From: Deltaproteobacteria bacterium
Lineage (GTDB): Bacteria > Desulfobacterota > DSM-4660 > Desulfatiglandales > B25-G16
Direction of reading: 5' to 3'
Length of the DNA: 10,675 bases
Assembly (NCBI GenBank): GCA_020348625.1
Contig: CP070752.1
Span: 1,231,092-1,241,766, forward strand
A program made the translations under genes and the position numbers. Positions 1 through 6,209 of this stretch are shown here, in pieces. The notes below the pieces were generated by a model. The model was not told the origin of the DNA. It saw only the letters and a list, made by a program, of their open reading frames with translations, and searched no databases. Positions within the stretch are counted from its first letter, which is position 1. The number at the start of each line of letters is the position of its first letter.

Positions 1-230
1 AAAACATCGCTATCAAACCCTGCCTGGGGATCAGCCTTGAACACCAGAACGACTGATCCTTCCCACTTTTGGGCAACCTCTTTGTATCGGCCATCCGCTT
101 GTATCTTTTTCTGGAATTCATAAACCCATTCCGGTGTACCCAAGATAAACGGTGCTGGCTCTGTATTCCTTCTTTCCTCAATCATGTTGGTATATGACTC
201 ATCCCATTCCTTGGTTCCATACTGGTACAT
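1..230 (-). CDS. SCP2-like (sterol-carrier) domain protein, 3' part cut by window edge
   Basis: This is the N-terminal 76 codons of a minus-strand gene that runs off the left edge without a stop. The start is ATG at 228-230, preceded by a strong ribosome binding site (GGGGAGG, 7 bases upstream), so I prefer it although the frame stays open further upstream to 461. The protein begins MYQYGTKEWDE. Around residues 33-66 it has a pattern typical of SCP2-like lipid-binding domains: GTPEWVYEF, then a basic helix, then KWEGSVVLVF. SCP2-fold proteins bind lipids or acyl-CoA. A cytoplasmic role is inferred because no signal peptide is seen. Two similar short pieces (GTKEW near residue 5, GTPEW near 33) may be a small internal repeat. 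It is divergent from the GMC oxidoreductase, and a link through lipid or steroid metabolism is only a guess. The coding call is firm; the family is moderate because most of the domain lies outside. Confidence 0.62.
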   Translation of the reverse strand, partial: MYQYGTKEWDESYTNMIEERRNTEPAPFILGTPEWVYEFQKKIQADGRYKEVAQKWEGSVVLVFKADPQAGFDSDV

Positions 231-414
231 GATGAGACCTCCCCATAGGTTAGTTTCAAGAGCTTCAAGAATTCGATCACCCGTATAAGAGCAATAAATC
301 TGCTCGGCCACAAGCAAAAAACGCCGACGTGCCCTTGATGAGTTTCTTGAACCATAGAGCAATGTAGCTGCAAGGTATCTTCTATCACTGTGAGCTGGAA
401 TTTCATTCCAAGGA

Positions 415-443
415 TTGTAAATTCTGAACCGCAGTGATATAGT
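415..443 (+). promoter_or_regulatory. Sigma-70-like promoter for the GMC oxidoreductase gene
   Basis: The -35 TTGTAA (415-420) and -10 TATAGT (438-443) are separated by exactly 17 bases. A TG one base before the -10 makes it an extended -10. Transcription would start near 450, leaving a leader of about 40 bases before the ATG at 490. Read by eye against the consensus; no score was computed. Confidence 0.5.
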
Positions 444-489
444 CCCGCGGACAAAATCACCTCAAAAGTATGCCCTGTAAGGTAGGTCA

Positions 490-2067
490 ATGGCGAGAGA
501 CGTGATGTACGATTACATCATTATCGGGTCGGGCTTCGGCGGAAGTGTTTCTGCGTTACGCCTGTCGGAAAAAGGCTACCGAGTTGCTGTCTTGGAAAAG
601 GGTAAGCGTTACCAAACTAAGGACTTTCCCCGAACCAACTGGAATCTTCGAAAAAGCTTATGGATGCCACACATTGGGCTTTACGGCATCTTCGCGCTCA
701 CGTTTCTCAAACACGTGTTCGTCCTTCACGGAGCAGGCGTGGGTGGAGGAAGCCTTAACTACTGCAACCAGCTACTGATACCCCCTGATGAGGTTTTCGA
801 AAAGCCCAAGTGGGGCCATAGAGACATGAAGGCGAAATTGGCGCCCTTTTACGCGATCGCCAAAGGCATGCTGGGAGCAAACCCAAGCCCACGGGTGGGC
901 AAGGCCGACGAGATCTTAGCTGAGATCGGAAGGGAAATCAGGGGAGAGGATACCTTCCATATCAATGATGTAGGCGTGTTCTTTGGCGAGCCCGATAAGA
1001 CCGTTCCTGACCCTTATTTCAAGGGAGAGGGGCCGGAGAGGACGGGCTGCACATTCTGTGGCGCGTGTATCGTGGGATGCAGAGTGGGAGCCAAAAATAC
1101 GTTGGATAAAAACTACCTCTACCTTGCGGAGCACAAGCACGGAGCCGAGATTGTTCCCGAAACCGAGGTCACGGGCATCAGGCTCCTGGATAGTGGTTAC
1201 GAGATACTCGCTAGGAAATCCACCGGGTTTCGCCACAGCAAGAGGATTTACCGGGCAAGCGGCGTGGTGATTAGCGGGGGGGTAATGGGCTCAGTGAAGC
1301 TGCTTCTCAAATGTAGGGCCGAGGGATTGCTGCCTGATCTTTCAGGTCAACTCGGAAACTATGTCCACACCAACTCCGAGACCCTGGTGGGCGCTATCGC
1401 TAAGGACAGAAAGGCCGACTATTCCGATCAGATCTCGATTACCTCGGGTATCTATCCGGACGAGAACACGCATGTTGAGGTAGTCCGGTTTAACAAGGGC
1501 TCCGATGTGCTGTCATTTCTGGCCACATTGCTCGTCGATGGAGGAGGCCCTATTCCTCGCTGGGTGCGATTCTTGGGCAATGCGCTCAGGCATCCATGGG
1601 AGTTCCTTAAGTCGCTGTTGCCTTTCGGCTGGGCAGCGCGATCACCAATACTCCTTGTGATGCAGACCATAGACAGCTATCTGCGCTTGAGCTATGGGAG
1701 GCGCTGGTGGCGACTGGGCAGGAGGAGCATGAACTCCAGCCTCTCGCCTGGGGCAAAGAAAATCCCCTCCTATATCCCCGTTGCAAATGAAATCGCCAGG
1801 CGCATGGGGGAGAGAATTAATGGTCAGCCGATGAGTTCCTGGCCTGAGGTGGTGTTCGATGTGCCGATTACCGCGCACATTTTGGGCGGGGCCGTAATGA
1901 GCGATAGTCCCGACCAAGGCGTAGTCGATTTCAAGGGGCAGATTCACGGCTACCCAAATCTCTACGTGTTGGACGGCTCAAACATTCCTGTGAACCTGGG
2001 GGTAAATCCCTCCCTAACCATAACCGCCCTTGCGGAATACATCATGTCACAGATCCCGCCTAAGTGA
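490..2067 (+). CDS. GMC-family FAD oxidoreductase, cholesterol-oxidase-like (ChoD type)
   Basis: A 525-residue flavoprotein oxidoreductase. The N-terminus holds the Rossmann FAD-binding motif GSGFGG (residues 13-18), followed by VAVLEKG (32-38). A second glycine-rich FAD contact GAGVGGGSLNY lies at 81-91. The C-terminus (about 455-520) has the GMC C-terminal domain, with HILGGAVM and NLYVLDGSNIPVNLGVNPSLTITALAE. Residues 187-197 are Cys-x2-Cys-Gly-x-Cys-x3-Cys followed by RVGAKNTL. This four-cysteine patch is typical of the bacterial cholesterol-oxidase-like branch and absent from classic glucose or choline oxidases. Members oxidise alcohols, including 3-beta-hydroxysteroids, but the substrate here is unknown and an oxidase role is doubtful if the host is anaerobic. 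ATG 490 has AAGGTAGG upstream; ATG 505 is an alternative that keeps the FAD motif. There is no signal peptide. The gene ends 11 bases before the stop of the convergent permease remnant. Confidence 0.88.
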   Translation: MARDVMYDYIIIGSGFGGSVSALRLSEKGYRVAVLEKGKRYQTKDFPRTNWNLRKSLWMPHIGLYGIFALTFLKHVFVLHGAGVGGGSLNYCNQLLIPPDEVFEKPKWGHRDMKAKLAPFYAIAKGMLGANPSPRVGKADEILAEIGREIRGEDTFHINDVGVFFGEPDKTVPDPYFKGEGPERTGCTFCGACIVGCRVGAKNTLDKNYLYLAEHKHGAEIVPETEVTGIRLLDSGYEILARKSTGFRHSKRIYRASGVVISGGVMGSVKLLLKCRAEGLLPDLSGQLGNYVHTNSETLVGAIAKDRKADYSDQISITSGIYPDENTHVEVVRFNKGSDVLSFLATLLVDGGGPIPRWVRFLGNALRHPWEFLKSLLPFGWAARSPILLVMQTIDSYLRLSYGRRWWRLGRRSMNSSLSPGAKKIPSYIPVANEIARRMGERINGQPMSSWPEVVFDVPITAHILGGAVMSDSPDQGVVDFKGQIHGYPNLYVLDGSNIPVNLGVNPSLTITALAEYIMSQIPPK

Positions 2068-2078
2068 GACCATCAATT

Positions 2079-2390
2079 CTATGCCGACCGTATCTCCTGC
2101 CTCATGAACACGGTATACGACACCCCGAAGCAGATCACCGTGATGGCGATGAGGCTGATGATATGTGGGATGACCACATAGATACTCTGAGCCAAGGCCA
2201 AGGGACGATTAAATCTCGAAAGAGAGAGCCGCTCCATGGGGCCCATGAGCACGAAGGATTTCGTGGTCTTCCTGGTGGGATCGATAACGATGGCGGTGGA
2301 ATCGTTATACAGTTGCATGGGGGAGATAAGGGAGACCACGCGCTGAACCTTGAGGTGTTTGAGCACCACCTGGGGGTTGTCCTGGTCCAT
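2079..2390 (-). pseudogene. C-terminal remnant of an ABC-2 type transporter permease
   Basis: A 103-residue minus-strand frame resembling the last quarter of ABC-2 permeases of the kind often annotated with multicopper-enzyme maturation or gliding-type exporters. Recognisable parts are ISPMQLYNDST (about 23-33), a VIDPTRKTT segment, VLMGPMERLSLSRF (48-61), a hydrophobic helix at about 66-94, and the family-typical end FMRQEIRSA (95-103). A complete permease has about five more membrane segments and several hundred residues, none of which is present. A TAA stop lies four codons before the ATG at 2390, and no ribosome binding site precedes that ATG. No ATPase partner gene is nearby. I read it as a decayed or rearranged leftover; a translated orphan fragment cannot be excluded. 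It lies on the same strand as, and downstream of, the Hsp20 pair. Confidence 0.6.
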
Positions 2391-2455
2391 GCAATCACTT
2401 TAATCGAGCCTCGTTAGCGCCCGAGCAGATCCCTCAAAACGCGCTTTAACCTAAG

Positions 2456-2508
2456 AGCGGCTTGCCGGATAAGGAGATCCACTGCTCTTTCCCTATCCTC
2501 AAGCCGCT
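2456..2508. repeat. Long inverted repeat downstream of the Hsp20 pair
   Basis: AGCGGCTTG (2456-2464) and CAAGCCGCT (2500-2508) are perfect complements. Inside them GGATA (2467-2471) pairs with TATCC (2494-2498), giving a two-part stem of 9 and 5 pairs with a small bulge and a loop of 22 bases. No T-run follows on either strand, so it is not a standard intrinsic terminator. It could be a transcript-end stem or an RNA-processing stem for the Hsp20 message. Confidence 0.4.
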
Positions 2509-2548
2509 TCAAGGTGGTTTGAGAACGCCTTTGATTCAGGCCGCTTCG

Positions 2549-2959
2549 TTACGAAGTCTTAACAGCTATCTTGCGAGGCCTTGCAGCTTCAACCTTGGGA
2601 AGCTTTAGCCGAAGGACCCCGTCCTTCAGTTCAGCATCTATTTTAGCTTGGTCAATGCCCTGTGAGAGGCTGAACTGCCGGTAGTATTTGCCCGTGCGGT
2701 ACTCCCTGATCACATCCGCCTCATTGGCCCCTTCCGGCGGTTTGACATCACCGTCCAAGGTGAGAATGTTCTCATTGAGGTCGATGTTCAGGTCTGCCGC
2801 CTTCACACCGGGCATATCGGCCAGCAGCGTGATCTCCTTATCGGTTTCAAAGATGTCCGCTGCCGGCGTGAAGACCAGCCCCGGCCTTGTTTGTTCAGCA
2901 GGGGTAGTCACTTCCGCTTTCTCTCTTACCTTTATGGCTTTGCCTTCCGTATCTGCCAT
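2549..2959 (-). CDS. Hsp20 / alpha-crystallin small heat-shock protein (distal copy)
   Basis: A 136-residue ATP-independent holdase that would bind unfolding proteins in the cytoplasm as part of an oligomer. The alpha-crystallin domain spans about residues 30-125, starting at TPAADIFETDKEITLLADMPGV and including ADLNIDLNENILTLDGD. The conserved late strand is the DGVLRLKLPK stretch (113-122). The C-terminal I-x-V anchor is in KIAVKTS (130-136). The N-terminal arm is short, about 28 residues, charged and threonine-rich, which usually means smaller or mixed oligomers. ATG 2959 follows a very good ribosome binding site (AGGAGGG). It lies 44 bases downstream of the second Hsp20 gene on the same strand, almost certainly in one operon. 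After its TAA the same frame stays open for another 44 codons (2417-2548). Confidence 0.95.
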   Translation of the reverse strand: MADTEGKAIKVREKAEVTTPAEQTRPGLVFTPAADIFETDKEITLLADMPGVKAADLNIDLNENILTLDGDVKPPEGANEADVIREYRTGKYYRQFSLSQGIDQAKIDAELKDGVLRLKLPKVEAARPRKIAVKTS

Positions 2960-3003
2960 CGTATGTCCCTCCTTTCATCATATATAAGAACAGACACCGA
3001 AGA

Positions 3004-3468
3004 TTAGGATGTCTTTACGGCAATCTGTTTGGGCTTGGCCGCTTCCGCCCTGGGCAGGACCACCGTCAGAACCCCGTCGGTACAGCGTGCTTCTACCTTG
3101 CCGGTATCCACCTGGGCCGGCAGGCTGACGATGCGGCTGAATTTCCCAGCTTCCCTTTCTCTTCGATGATATTGGGCCTTCTCGTCTTCAGCAGGGAATT
3201 TCCTCTCGCCCGAAATGGAGAGCGTGTCCCCTGTCACCGAGATGTCCAGATCATCGGCCTTGAGACCGGGAAGTTCTGCACGGACATAGTAGTTGTCTTT
3301 ATCCTCAGTCACATTCATCAGGGGAAACACACCGGCCATAGGCTCCCTAAAGATGCCCCTGGCAAGACCTTCACTGAGCTTGTCCATGTCTCTACGCATA
3401 CGTTCGAGTTCATCAAAGGGACTCGTCCAGTCCCATGTAGGGAAACCAGTTATTCTTCTCCATATCAT
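3004..3468 (-). CDS. Hsp20 / alpha-crystallin small heat-shock protein (proximal copy)
   Basis: A 154-residue small heat-shock chaperone and the first gene of the Hsp20 pair. The N-terminal arm (about 1-47) is aromatic-rich and contains the SPFDELERMRRDMDKL segment common to bacterial class A Hsp20s. The alpha-crystallin domain (about 48-142) includes NVTEDKDNYYVRAELPGL, DDLDISVTGDTLSISGER and DGVLTVVLPR. The C-terminal I-x-V anchor is QIAVKTS. ATG 3468 follows GGGAGGAA, a strong ribosome binding site. It shares the last six residues IAVKTS with its neighbour, but its N-terminal arm is quite different, so the two probably co-assemble rather than duplicate each other. I could not recognise a CIRCE element or a sigma-32 promoter in the upstream 340 bases, so how it is regulated is not visible here. 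Confidence 0.95.
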   Translation of the reverse strand: MIWRRITGFPTWDWTSPFDELERMRRDMDKLSEGLARGIFREPMAGVFPLMNVTEDKDNYYVRAELPGLKADDLDISVTGDTLSISGERKFPAEDEKAQYHRREREAGKFSRIVSLPAQVDTGKVEARCTDGVLTVVLPRAEAAKPKQIAVKTS

Positions 3469-3808
3469 GATTCATTCCTCCCTTCTTGTAATGATTGTTG
3501 TCCAATTTCAAAAAGCCCCAAGAACAGCATCCTAAAACCCGAGACTTGCGATTTTGATCAACCATTTTCAGAGCTTTTTAAAAGGTCCACCGATCGATGG
3601 ATTTTTATAAAATGAATAATCCGGATTTTGAGGCTGTCAAGATCCCCCGAAAAAATTTCTTGCAACCCCGATCCAAAGACAATGGACACTCATCCGATAA
3701 GGGGGAAACCGCTCTGTCCTTGAGCCTTCTTTTTCGGGGATCTCACCATAACAGGCAAAAAGCCTCTTTTCACAAATCACGGACGGGAGCAGTGGGCAAC
3801 ATTACAGT
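3469..3808. other. Intergenic gap between the Hsp20 operon and a small plus-strand gene
   Basis: This gap of 340 bases should hold the divergent promoters of the Hsp20 pair and the small gene at 3809. It is AT-rich near 3560-3660. I see no CIRCE inverted repeat, no clear heat-shock consensus on the minus strand, no RNA gene and no convincing ORF. Overlapping plus-strand frames through 3597-3902 have no protein-like character. Confidence 0.5.
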
Positions 3809-4003
3809 ATGCCCGAGTTTAAAGAAAGGTTTATCAAGCATCTTATGGCTCATGCCACGAGTTCCGATCCTGAGACGGCAGCCATTCTCGAAAACAAGCT
3901 AACCCAGATCTGGGAGGAATTTCACGAGGAGTATGAGCGGGTATCCATCGATGATCTGGATAGAAGGTGTTCGAGATTTGTGACAATCGAGGAAGCTCAA
4001 TGA
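3809..4003 (+). CDS. Small hypothetical protein, 64 residues
   Basis: Unrecognised. The product is short, acidic and helix-prone (MPEFKERFIKHLMAHATSS, a region rich in Glu in the middle, ending VTIEEAQ). It has no signal peptide, membrane segment or metal motif; one cysteine lies near residue 54. The amino-acid mix looks like a real soluble protein rather than an accidental frame. However, no ribosome binding site sits at the usual distance from the ATG; the nearest purine-rich patch (GGGAGC) is about 17 bases upstream. It stands alone on the plus strand between two minus-strand operons, so context gives no function. It could be a small regulator or a stress-related accessory of the adjacent Hsp20s, but that is a guess. 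Confidence 0.45.
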   Translation: MPEFKERFIKHLMAHATSSDPETAAILENKLTQIWEEFHEEYERVSIDDLDRRCSRFVTIEEAQ

Positions 4004-4145
4004 AAATGCAATCAATAAACCACGTATCGAAACAGGGGGCCGTGGTCCATCCTGAAAGATCCTAAGATGGGTGGTGCCTGATTCATGTATGCAGTGAAAG
4101 GCAGGGATGGGTAAGATCACTGGATCTGGAAAAGGTCATCGCCAA

Positions 4146-5417
4146 TTAAGGATTAAAAGCCCGATCATTTGGCTTTCTGTCCTGGGCGATCACCGCGTTC
4201 AAAAGGGGGAGGAGTTTTTCGTGGTAGATATTGTCCCATGCATAATTTCTTATGACCTTCCGGAACATCCTGTGAGGCTTTAGCTCTTGAACAAATTCCA
4301 GAATCCTCCGTGCTATGCTTTCAGGTGCCTCTGATGGATCAAAAAAACACGCATCCTCCCCGCCGATTTCCAAAAAGGGCGGGATGTTCGAACAAACGAT
4401 GGGTAATCTAATCATACCCGATTCCAGAAGTGGAATGCCGAATCCCTCCTGCAGACTAGGCAGAAACAGGATGTCCGAAATTAGATAGAGATCCCGTATG
4501 GTAATGGTTTCGATCATAAGTCGCTCGCCGCTCTTGAAAGCATACTCTGCCATGATCAGCACATCATCCTCGATTCCCAGCTTGGCCGCAAGGTTCTTCA
4601 ATGCATGATAATATGTTAGATTCTTTGGCTCATGGGGATCATGGGCGCCGGTGATCAGCAGGCGAGCCTTCAGACCGAGGTCATGGAGGGACCGTGTCAC
4701 CCTGATGGACAACTCCATGTTTTTCCGCTTGTGGAGACGGGAGGGCTGGACCATGAGGAATTCCGCCTCAAAGAGGCGCTGCTCTTGAATAAATCGGACC
4801 GTGTTCGTATCCAGTAGAAAAAAGAGGATAGGGTCAATCCCGTTGGGTATGACATGTAACCGTTTCTTGCCGCCATACAGATTGGCAAACATTTCTTTGC
4901 GGCTTTCGGAAATCACCACGTAATGGATGCCCGCATAGGCTCGTTTAAGGATATTCCAGGGGAAAAGAAACAGGTGATTCGGGCAGTCCGGATAGAAATA
5001 AGGGGAGTCATGATTCCAGCTGATGATAGGAATGGGTGCTTCCTGACCGATCCGGTGCAAGGCGGCGCTGAGGGGCAGGTTAAAGGGCATGGTAAGCACA
5101 TTATGGGCGATCAAGATATCGAAACCCTTCAAGGAGCTGAGTAGAAACCGGTATATTTCTCTCGTAAGGCCTTCCATCTTTTCGGGCTTGCCGTCAAAAC
5201 TCAGTTGATGGGCGTCCAAGACCTCCCTGTTGCGCGAACCAAGAAGCGTGTTTATCTCGATCTCCATATTGTCAGCGAATATTTCGCCGTCTCCAGCAAG
5301 CACCTTGACATGGTGGCCATACCGACCAAGCAGTGAGGCATGCTGACGCATGATCTCCTCGACACCGCCCACCACGGGCGGGCATGAATAGTGGAGAAGC
5401 GCGATATTGTACTTCAC
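4146..5417 (-). CDS. GT4-family glycosyltransferase (group 1)
   Basis: A 423-residue retaining glycosyltransferase of the two-domain GT-B fold, cytoplasmic or membrane-associated. The N-terminal acceptor domain opens with the LLHYSCPPVVGGVEEIMRQH stretch (7-26), with the glycine loop GGVE typical of GT4 enzymes. The nucleotide-sugar domain shows VIPNGID (189-195), PSRLHKRKN (225-233, basic residues for the diphosphate) and the E-x7-E signature EGFGIPLLE (324-332), followed by LPIVCSNIPPFLEIGG (338-353). The start is GTG at 5415-5417, with AGGAG upstream. The N-terminus resembles GT4 enzymes that make glycerate-based compatible solutes (mannosylglucosylglycerate type), but donor and acceptor cannot be fixed from sequence alone. 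It is the last gene of the glnS-HD-GT4 run, 80 bases after the HD gene. Confidence 0.88.
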   Translation of the reverse strand: MKYNIALLHYSCPPVVGGVEEIMRQHASLLGRYGHHVKVLAGDGEIFADNMEIEINTLLGSRNREVLDAHQLSFDGKPEKMEGLTREIYRFLLSSLKGFDILIAHNVLTMPFNLPLSAALHRIGQEAPIPIISWNHDSPYFYPDCPNHLFLFPWNILKRAYAGIHYVVISESRKEMFANLYGGKKRLHVIPNGIDPILFFLLDTNTVRFIQEQRLFEAEFLMVQPSRLHKRKNMELSIRVTRSLHDLGLKARLLITGAHDPHEPKNLTYYHALKNLAAKLGIEDDVLIMAEYAFKSGERLMIETITIRDLYLISDILFLPSLQEGFGIPLLESGMIRLPIVCSNIPPFLEIGGEDACFFDPSEAPESIARRILEFVQELKPHRMFRKVIRNYAWDNIYHEKLLPLLNAVIAQDRKPNDRAFNP

Positions 5418-5497
5418 GCCTATTAGCTCCTGTAATCGATTAGCCCGGATTAAGGGGCAGATGTATCATTTGTCTGTGGCTCCATAGCCCGCGCCGC

Positions 5498-6139
5498 CTA
5501 CTGTGTGCCCTCGTGCTCTTTCAGAAAGCGTTCGAAAAAGGCCTCCATAAAGGCATGGCGCTCTTCGGCCATACGAAGGCCTTCGGCAGTGAGCATTCGA
5601 TGCTTGATCTTGCGCAGTTTCACCATGAACTCCCGGTAACCGGTATCTTCTTCGGTATAAGGTTCGGTATCTTCTGGATTAGCGGAGGCATTGTGGAATT
5701 TGGCCCCTATCTCCCCGGCAAACTGGAAGGCCCTGGCGATGCCAATGGCCCCGATGGCGTCAAGCTTATCCGCATCGAACAGGACCTTCGCTTCCAACGT
5801 CTCGGGATGCGCATTTCCACGAAACCGGTGAGCTCGAATGCAGTGGAGCACATTGGCCCTTTGTTCTTCGGAGATAGGGTATTGCTCCAATAGGTCATGG
5901 GCCATTTCTGCGCCCTTTTCGGCATGGCAGATGGTGCCCTTCGATTCATCTTGATAGAATCGACCGATGTCATGGAGGTAGGCTGCAAGCTCCAGGACCT
6001 GCTGATCAGCCCTTTCAACGCGGCCAATGTGCATACACAGGTTATAGACCCGTTGTGTATGCTCCCAGGCATGACTGCCGTTTGCCTTTGAAAGGCATTG
6101 CTCGGCATAGTGCTTAATGTCTTCAATCGTCACGCCCAT
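5498..6139 (-). CDS. HD-domain phosphohydrolase, YedJ/YpgQ type
   Basis: A 213-residue metal-dependent phosphohydrolase. With Met at 6139 as residue 1, the metal-ligand pattern is His27 (in HAWEHTQRV), His56-Asp57 (YLHDIGR), His72 (CHAEKG), His104 (IRAHR) and Asp124 (FDADKLDAIGAIGIARAF). The tail TAEGLRMAEERHAFMEAFFERF matches the helical end of E. coli YedJ and B. subtilis YpgQ. YpgQ-type enzymes hydrolyse (d)NTPs to pyrophosphate and NMP; that activity is carried over by family only. The frame is open upstream to an ATG at 6277, but that longer form would overlap glnS by 68 bases and adds an arginine-rich, non-family sequence. ATG 6139, with GAGG about 14 bases upstream, matches the family length. 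It lies 70 bases after glnS on the same strand. Confidence 0.85.
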   Translation of the reverse strand: MGVTIEDIKHYAEQCLSKANGSHAWEHTQRVYNLCMHIGRVERADQQVLELAAYLHDIGRFYQDESKGTICHAEKGAEMAHDLLEQYPISEEQRANVLHCIRAHRFRGNAHPETLEAKVLFDADKLDAIGAIGIARAFQFAGEIGAKFHNASANPEDTEPYTEEDTGYREFMVKLRKIKHRMLTAEGLRMAEERHAFMEAFFERFLKEHEGTQ

Positions 6140-6209
6140 ATCTAGTGCTTTTACCTCAATCCAGGCGGAGTGTGGAATTTCAAGAAACTGTGAATTACGG
6201 GCCGCTAAT

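Noticed and set aside
182..490. 102-codon minus-strand frame
   Set aside because: It overlaps the well-supported SCP2-like gene in another frame and the GMC promoter, and its translation is not protein-like.
2064..2417. 117-codon plus-strand frame rich in His, Asp and Gly
   Set aside because: It is antisense to the ABC-2 permease remnant, whose strand carries clear family sequence, and its composition is that of a mirrored coding frame.
3469..3600. CIRCE element or sigma-32 promoter for the Hsp20 pair
   Set aside because: I looked for TTAGCACTC/GAGTGCTAA and for CTTGAAA with CCCCAT at proper spacing and found neither.
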